Assembly (NCBI GenBank): GCA_036273455.1
Contig: DASUHP010000075.1
Location: forward strand, 1-20,061
DNA: 20,061 nt
Source of the DNA: CAIYRG01 sp036273455
Lineage (GTDB): Bacteria > Pseudomonadota > Alphaproteobacteria > Micropepsales > Micropepsaceae
Direction of reading: 5' to 3'
This document shows positions 16,194-20,061 of this stretch, piece after piece. The position numbers and the translations under genes were made by a program. The number at the start of each line of letters is the position of its first letter. Position 1 is the first letter of the stretch. Below the pieces are notes generated by a model. That model searched no databases, was not told where the DNA came from, and saw nothing but the letters and a program-made list of their open reading frames with translations.

Positions 16194-16685
16194 TTACTCC
16201 GCCGCCTGAAGCTTGCTGTCCCCCATCGCCTGCGCGCCGGCAGCAACGGCCCGGACGATATTGTGATAGCCGGTGCAGCGGCAGAGATTGCCTTCCAGCT
16301 CCTTGCGGATCGTTGCCTCGTCGAGCCGCGTTCCTTTGCGCCGCACAATATCGAGTGCCGACATGATCATGCCCGGGGTGCAGAAACCGCATTGCAGCGC
16401 GTGATTGTCCTGAAACGCCTGCTGCATCGGATGCAGGTTGCCGGGCCTTCCGACGCCTTCGATAGTCGTGACCTTCGCACCTTCGCAGGACAGCGCCAGC
16501 CTGGTGCAGGACTTCACCGCTTTGCCGTTCACATGGACAACACAGGCGCCGCATTGGCTGGTGTCGCAGCCGATATGGGTGCCGGTGAGGTTCAGGTGAT
16601 CACGCAACAGGGCCGACAGCAGCGTGCGCGGCTCGATCTCCGCGCCAACAGTTTTACCGTTCACGGTCAAGGAAACTGCCGCCAT
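16194..16685 (-). CDS. Molybdenum hydroxylase [2Fe-2S] small subunit (CoxS-like)
   Basis: 163 residues with GGGAGGCGG directly upstream of ATG 16683-16685. The N-terminal plant-ferredoxin-type cluster is bound by C40, C45, C48 and C60 (GCDTSQCGAC and SC). The C-terminal helical cluster is bound by C99, C102, C135 and C137 (QCGFC and LCRC). All eight ligands are present and the length is normal. The subunit relays electrons from the molybdenum centre to FAD. It is the first gene of the leftward operon S-L-M-MFS, so the promoter should lie in 16686-16826. The last ~15 residues (GDSKLQAAE) are a free tail. Confidence 0.95.
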   Translation of the reverse strand: MAAVSLTVNGKTVGAEIEPRTLLSALLRDHLNLTGTHIGCDTSQCGACVVHVNGKAVKSCTRLALSCEGAKVTTIEGVGRPGNLHPMQQAFQDNHALQCGFCTPGMIMSALDIVRRKGTRLDEATIRKELEGNLCRCTGYHNIVRAVAAGAQAMGDSKLQAAE

Positions 16686-16826
16686 TTCCGCCTCCCATGC
16701 TTGTCGTTTTTGTCGTTCTGGTGTGAAGCCTGCACCCGTTTCCGCCTGCTCTGCAAGTGCGCTCTACCACGGTGACGGAAGCTCGGACTCGGTGGTATCC
16801 TGCTGCGCCTGATACGGGGTATTGCA
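16686..16826. promoter_or_regulatory. Divergent promoter region between coxS-like gene and paralogue 2
   Basis: These 141 bases separate two outward-facing genes and must hold the promoters of the molybdenum hydroxylase operon (leftward) and of the secreted-protein gene (rightward). An inverted repeat TACCAC (16765-16770) / GTGGTA (16792-16797) with 21 bases between the arms could be an operator. TTGTCGTTTTTGTCGTTC near 16701-16718 is a short tandem repeat. No convincing -35/-10 pair was identified. Confidence 0.4.
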
Positions 16827-17723
16827 ATGAAGCAGTTGCTGTTCCAGTCGTTCTGCGCTTCGGCTTTGATCATGACGGCTGCGGCGCCGGCATTGGCCGC
16901 ATCCGAAATACCCGATTTCACTGGTGTGTGGGGCCGCAACGCCTTCGAGCTGGAGCCGGTGCCGTCGCAATACCACCCGATGGGCAACCTGATCCATGAA
17001 CCGAACAGCACGACCGGCGATTACGAACGTCCGGCAGGGGACTACAACAATCCCATTCTCAAACCCGCCGCGCGCGACATCGTGCACCAACGTTCGGATG
17101 CCGCAGTCAACGGTGACATCATTGCCGATCCGTCGAACCAGTGTGCACCTTATCAGCCGCCATTTGTCTTCGGCATGCAGCTTGGCGTGGAGATGTTCCA
17201 GAAACCGGACGAGATCACCTTTGTCTATAACCAGGATCACCAGGTGCGCCATGTTCACCTCGCCGTTGCGCATCCCGCGCATGTCACTCCGTCATGGATG
17301 GGCGATTCGATTGCGCATTACGAAGGCGACGAGCTGGTGATCGACACCATCGGGGTGAAGCCGGGGCGGATCGACGTTATGGACCGTTTTGGCACGCCGT
17401 TCAGTGAAGGCCTGCATGTGGTCGAGCGCTATCGCCTGATCGGCGCCGACGAAGCGAAGAAGGCGCAGGACAGCTTTGAGAAGGTCAGCGGGCGGGTCGG
17501 CGGACCGGGCGGCGCGATGCCGATTGATCCGAAATATCCGAAAGGATTGCAGCTTCGGCTGACAATCGAGGACCCGACATATCTGAAAGCGCCGCTCGAA
17601 GCGCAGGTGACCTATCGCCACGCGGCAGGGGCGTTGCAGGAGACAGTTTGCGCGGAAAACGCCTATGAATATTACCACGGCAAAGCGACCGAAATTCCCA
17701 CCGCCGCCCACCCGGATTTTTAG
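16827..17723 (+). CDS. Secreted unknown-family protein, paralogue 2 (two conserved Cys, C-terminal PDF)
   Basis: 298 residues with a signal peptide ending near APALAA (about 25); the mature N-terminus reads SEIPDFTGVWGRNAF. The ribosome site is weak (CGGGGTA). It shares with the genes at 10674 and 19068: PSNQC, YNQDHQVRHVHL, HPAHVTPSWMGDSIAHYEGD, LVIDTIGVKPGR, RFGTPFSEGLHVVERYRLI, LTIEDPTYLKAP, VCAENAYEYY and the final HPDF. After the signal peptide there are only two cysteines, NQC and VCAE. It is the only plus-strand full gene of the right half. It diverges from the molybdenum hydroxylase operon and converges on the Bug gene and paralogue 3. Function is unknown; export to the periplasm or outside is the firm prediction. 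Confidence 0.87.
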   Translation: MKQLLFQSFCASALIMTAAAPALAASEIPDFTGVWGRNAFELEPVPSQYHPMGNLIHEPNSTTGDYERPAGDYNNPILKPAARDIVHQRSDAAVNGDIIADPSNQCAPYQPPFVFGMQLGVEMFQKPDEITFVYNQDHQVRHVHLAVAHPAHVTPSWMGDSIAHYEGDELVIDTIGVKPGRIDVMDRFGTPFSEGLHVVERYRLIGADEAKKAQDSFEKVSGRVGGPGGAMPIDPKYPKGLQLRLTIEDPTYLKAPLEAQVTYRHAAGALQETVCAENAYEYYHGKATEIPTAAHPDF

Positions 17724-17732
17724 ACTCTCCTG

Positions 17733-17873
17733 TGTCATTCCCGGCGAGCGCCGAAAGCGCGAGGAAAGGGAACTCATCAGGCGCGCGTCTGCGGCGCCAA
17801 GAGAATCTTTTCGCGCCGCCGACGCGGCGCGGATGGGGTCCCCTTACCGCCGCTTCGCGGCGCCGGGGATGAC
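17733..17873 (+). repeat. Spacer repeat family 1, complete copy (left bracket of the Bug gene)
   Basis: A 141-base element whose ends are imperfect inverted repeats: TGTCATTCCCGGCGAG at the left and GCGCCGGGGATGAC at the right. The core (about 17775-17845) is nearly identical to the opposite-strand core at about 18953-19020. It includes a 7-bp hairpin GCGCCGC-CGAC-GCGGCGC at 17813-17830. The inner end is 8 bases from the Bug gene stop codon. No transposase is encoded; it looks like a MITE-like or REP-like element. Confidence 0.85.
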
Positions 17874-17881
17874 GCGGAGTT

Positions 17882-18874
17882 CTATTTTGCCAGCGCTGCG
17901 GATTTCAGGAACGAGACTGTTTCCGGCGGCTGCGCCAATGCGTCCCTGATCTTCGCTTCCACCACTTCGCCGCTGGCGGGACTGATCGGAAGCTGAAGCC
18001 GTTTCGCTTCGCTCAGGAATTCGGGGTCACGGACGGCGGCGTCATAGGCGCGGCGTTCGGCATCGAGCAGATTGCGCGGCATTCCGGGCGGCCCGGCGGT
18101 GAGCCGGCCGATTTCGGACAAGGTTTCGACCAAAGTGAGCAGCCGCTTCATGCGCTCATCTTTGGCGAAAGTCATGGCGCGCGGCACGCCGGGCAGCGCC
18201 GACGGATTGCCGGTCAGCGACAGTGCCCAGAATCCGTGGCCTGCTTTGACGAAGTCCTCCATGGAATCGACGGTCGACACCTTGGCGGCGACTTCCTGGC
18301 GCATCATGCTCATTTCGCCGGCATTGCCGGTGAAGTTGGGAATGATCTGCGCATTGATATGCAGCGCATCGGCGAGGATGCGGGTTTCGACATAATCCGC
18401 AGCGCCCACTCCGGATGAGGCGAATTTCACCGGCGTCTTCGAATTGCGCAAATCCTCGAAACTTTTGAAACCGGAATTTTTGGCGATCAGCAGGGCGCGC
18501 GTGTCGGTCGCGGCCTTGCCGATCCAGCTGAATTTCATCAGGTCGAACAGTACGCCTTCGCGCTGAATGAGCTGGTCATAGATCAGGCCGGTGTTGAACG
18601 TGCCGATGGTCAGCCCATCCGGCCTGGAGGCATACAGAGTATTGGCGCCGACGATGTGACCCGCGCCGGGAACATTGCGCACGATGAAGCGCGAACCCGG
18701 CAGATGCTTTTGCATGAAGCGCGCGACGAGGCGGCCATAGGTGTCGTACCCGCCGCCCGGCCCGACCGCGACAATGTAGGTGACAGTCTTACCGCTAAAC
18801 AAATTGCTGTCCGCGGCGGATGCTGGTGTGGGAACTGCTGGAAGTCCCGCGAGCACCAACCCACACAATGTCAT
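17882..18874 (-). CDS. Bug-family tripartite tricarboxylate transporter-type receptor (orphan)
   Basis: 330 residues from ATG 18872-18874. Typical Bug features are present: the first-lobe loop VAVGPGGGYDTYGRLVARFM (35-54), NVPGAGHIVGANTLYASRPDG (67-87), FNTGLIYDQL, and FASSGVGAADYVETRIL. These periplasmic proteins bind carboxylates or related small molecules and normally serve a TctAB permease, which is absent here. The start codon is unusual: the ATG and the GGGG before it belong to the end of a repeat (18869-19058). The resulting signal peptide (MTLCGLVLAGLPAVPTPASA) has no basic residue before its hydrophobic core. Either the repeat replaced the original first codons, or translation starts upstream and runs through the repeat, as the frame stays open to 19141. 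Export efficiency is therefore doubtful. Fold assignment is firm, start is not. Confidence 0.85.
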   Translation of the reverse strand: MTLCGLVLAGLPAVPTPASAADSNLFSGKTVTYIVAVGPGGGYDTYGRLVARFMQKHLPGSRFIVRNVPGAGHIVGANTLYASRPDGLTIGTFNTGLIYDQLIQREGVLFDLMKFSWIGKAATDTRALLIAKNSGFKSFEDLRNSKTPVKFASSGVGAADYVETRILADALHINAQIIPNFTGNAGEMSMMRQEVAAKVSTVDSMEDFVKAGHGFWALSLTGNPSALPGVPRAMTFAKDERMKRLLTLVETLSEIGRLTAGPPGMPRNLLDAERRAYDAAVRDPEFLSEAKRLQLPISPASGEVVEAKIRDALAQPPETVSFLKSAALAK

Positions 18875-19058
18875 CCCCGGCGAGGCGCGGAACGCGCCGA
18901 GAGCCTGCCCCCGGCGAGCTGGCGCGTCTGGCGCCAGCGAGGGAAGGGGGGAAGGGGACCCATCCGCGCCGCGTCGGCGGCGCGAAAAGATTCTCTTGGC
19001 GCGCAGACGCGCGCCTGATGGTTTCCCTTCCCCTCGCTTCGCTCGGCCGGGAATGACA
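18869..19058 (-). repeat. Spacer repeat family 1, complete long copy (right bracket of the Bug gene)
   Basis: A 190-base element in inverse orientation to the copy at 17733. Its left end is TGTCATCCCCGGCGAG and its right end CTCGGCCGGGAATGACA. It shares the ~70-base core with the left copy but carries an extra stretch of about 50 bases (about 18890-18945) with its own palindrome GGCGCGTCTGGCGCC. Its left end contains the Bug gene's ATG; its right end is 9 bases past the stop of paralogue 3. It is mostly palindromic and GC-rich, and no protein is likely from it except by read-through into Bug. Confidence 0.85.
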
Positions 19059-19067
19059 ATTAGCATC

Positions 19068-19940
19068 TCAAAAATCCGGTTTGGTCGCGGTCGGGAGCTG
19101 CGGATTCGATCCGGTGACATAATCATATGGACTCTCGGCACAGATATATTCGAGCCACGGAAGGCCCGGCAGGTAAGTCACAATGCCGTTCCATGGCTGT
19201 TTGAACGACGCCGGATCTTCGACCGTGACGTCGATCTGCAATCCCTTGCCCTTGCCCGAACGATCGGCAAAGCGGCCCATGACTCCGCCATTCTCGCGCT
19301 CGGCCCGTTCGGCGGCGGTTTTCGCCGCCATGCCGTCGATCAGATGATAGCGCTCGATCACATGCAGCGCCGGGCCATAGGGCGTGCCGTACTGGTCCAT
19401 CATCGAGAATGGCCCGGACTTCACGCCGACAGTGTCGACGACCAAAGTGTCGCCTTCATAGTGGCCGATGGAATCGCCGGACCAGGTGGGACGGACATGC
19501 GCAGGATGGGATGAGTTCATGCGCACATGCCGCACCTGGCCATCCACGAGGTAGAGGAACGTGATTTCGTCCGGCCGTTGCAGCAATTGAATCCCGAGCT
19601 GCCACAGCACATAGGGCACGCCTTGCGGCCGGCACTGGTTCTGCGGGTTGGGAAAGGTTTCGCCCTTCAGCGAAAAGGCACTGAGGCGTTTGATCTCGGC
19701 GGCCGCGGCCGGGGTCAGATTGGGATCATTATAGTTGCCGACGCGCCGCGCGCCGTTGCTGGAGCCGTCCGGCTTGCGGTTCAGATTTGTGATCGGGCCG
19801 AGACCTGTGGCGGGCGGCTCGAAATCGACCGACAAACGCCCCCATTGGCCGGAAAGATCGGGGATGGATTCCCCGGCACCAACCGCCTGAGGGGTGATGA
19901 AAACCGCTGCGGCAATTGCCAAAACCAGAGCCAATTTCAT
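19068..19940 (-). CDS. Secreted unknown-family protein, paralogue 3 (two conserved Cys, C-terminal PDF)
   Basis: 290 residues with a signal peptide (MKLALVLAIAAAVFITPQAV, cleavage near 23) and AAGG 9-12 bases upstream of ATG 19938-19940. The mature protein starts ESIPDLSGQWGR and ends TKPDF. Family blocks are: PQNQCRP, YLVDGQVRHVRMN, HPAHVRPTWSGDSIGHYEGD, LVVDTVGVKSGP, QYGTPYGPALHVIERYHLI, VTVEDPASFKQPWNG and ICAESPYDYV. Its only two cysteines are the conserved pair. Where the paralogues have DHQ it has DGQ, so that histidine is not invariant. It is upstream of the Bug gene on the same strand, separated by 193 bases that are almost all repeat. The molecular function is unknown. Confidence 0.87.
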   Translation of the reverse strand: MKLALVLAIAAAVFITPQAVGAGESIPDLSGQWGRLSVDFEPPATGLGPITNLNRKPDGSSNGARRVGNYNDPNLTPAAAAEIKRLSAFSLKGETFPNPQNQCRPQGVPYVLWQLGIQLLQRPDEITFLYLVDGQVRHVRMNSSHPAHVRPTWSGDSIGHYEGDTLVVDTVGVKSGPFSMMDQYGTPYGPALHVIERYHLIDGMAAKTAAERAERENGGVMGRFADRSGKGKGLQIDVTVEDPASFKQPWNGIVTYLPGLPWLEYICAESPYDYVTGSNPQLPTATKPDF

Positions 19941-20021
19941 GGATTAGACCTTATGGCAGCCATCCCAATGAGGCAACCGCAGTGACCATCCCGTGCTAAT
20001 CTGGCGACGGGAGGAAATTCA

Positions 20022-20061
20022 ATGATCCGCTTTCCTACTTACGTCGTTGCATTATGTCTTG
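20022..20061 (+). CDS. Start of a secreted or membrane protein (3' end outside window)
   Basis: ATG 20022-20024 follows an excellent ribosome site (GGGAGGAAA at 20010-20018). The 13 codons visible read MIRFPTYVVALCL, a basic then hydrophobic start typical of a signal peptide or first membrane helix. It diverges from paralogue 3 with an 81-base gap (19941-20021), which should contain promoters for both. The product cannot be identified from so little sequence. Confidence 0.55.
   Translation, partial: MIRFPTYVVALCL

Noticed and set aside
16097..16348. 84-codon N-terminal extension of the large molybdenum subunit
   Set aside because: It runs through the small subunit gene and a repeat. The protein family starts near the MSDTGIGKSVKRTED sequence encoded from 16096.
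13733..16685. True aerobic CO dehydrogenase (coxMSL)
   Set aside because: The active-site loop is AYRGAGR rather than AYxCSFR, and the gene order is S-L-M, which indicates a form II enzyme of other substrate.
18869..19058. Insertion sequence or transposase gene
   Set aside because: The element is under 200 bases and encodes no transposase-like product; it is a non-coding repeat.
1..20061. CRISPR array, tRNA or rRNA genes
   Set aside because: No evenly spaced short direct repeats, no cloverleaf with a T-loop GTTCRA pattern, and no rRNA-like segment were seen on either strand.

Overview
The window reads as ordinary chromosomal DNA of a high-GC alphaproteobacterium. The support is GC-rich third codon positions, GGAGG-type ribosome sites, twin-arginine exported enzymes, orphan periplasmic binding proteins, and palindromic repeats of the TGTCATTCCCGG type in the spacers. 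A rhizobial-type soil bacterium is likely, but no rRNA or marker gene is present to fix the genus. No tRNA, rRNA, CRISPR array, transposase or phage gene was seen. Most genes lie on the minus strand, and most encode exported proteins.

Layout from left to right. (1) 1-3320, minus: a small membrane-anchored basic protein, a secreted M28 zinc peptidase with a C-terminal PDZ domain, and a PD40/TolB-type beta-propeller protein cut by the left edge. Peptidase and propeller are 2 bases apart. (2) 3472-8105, minus: an exported amidohydrolase, a twin-arginine gluconate 2-dehydrogenase subunit 3-like protein, a GMC flavoprotein with a cysteine cluster, and a ModA-like binding protein. Gaps are only -1 to 19 bases, so this looks like one operon. 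(3) 8226-9911, minus: a large secreted protein joining a carboxypeptidase-regulatory-like domain, a CxxCH haem motif and a Vgb-like propeller. (4) 9912-10534: a possible 46-residue plus-strand ORF, a clear terminator, and a small secreted Pro/Ala-rich protein. (5) 10674-16685, minus: coxS, coxL and coxM-type subunits of a form II molybdenum hydroxylase, an ACS-type MFS transporter, and a secreted protein of unknown family. (6) 16827-19940: two further members of that unknown family point towards each other. Between them lies a Bug-type tricarboxylate-receptor gene bracketed by inverted copies of a 140-190 bp repeat. (7) 20022 to the edge: the start of a plus-strand secreted protein.

Inferred biology: uptake and oxidation of small organic compounds. 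The GMC/subunit 3 pair would oxidise a sugar or alcohol in the periplasm. The molybdenum hydroxylase would oxidise an aldehyde or N-heterocycle in the cytoplasm, with the MFS protein importing a carboxylate-like substrate. Exact substrates cannot be read from sequence. The least explained parts are the three-member secreted family with two invariant cysteines, the repeat-bracketed Bug gene whose start codon lies inside a repeat end, and the CxxCH/Vgb fusion.
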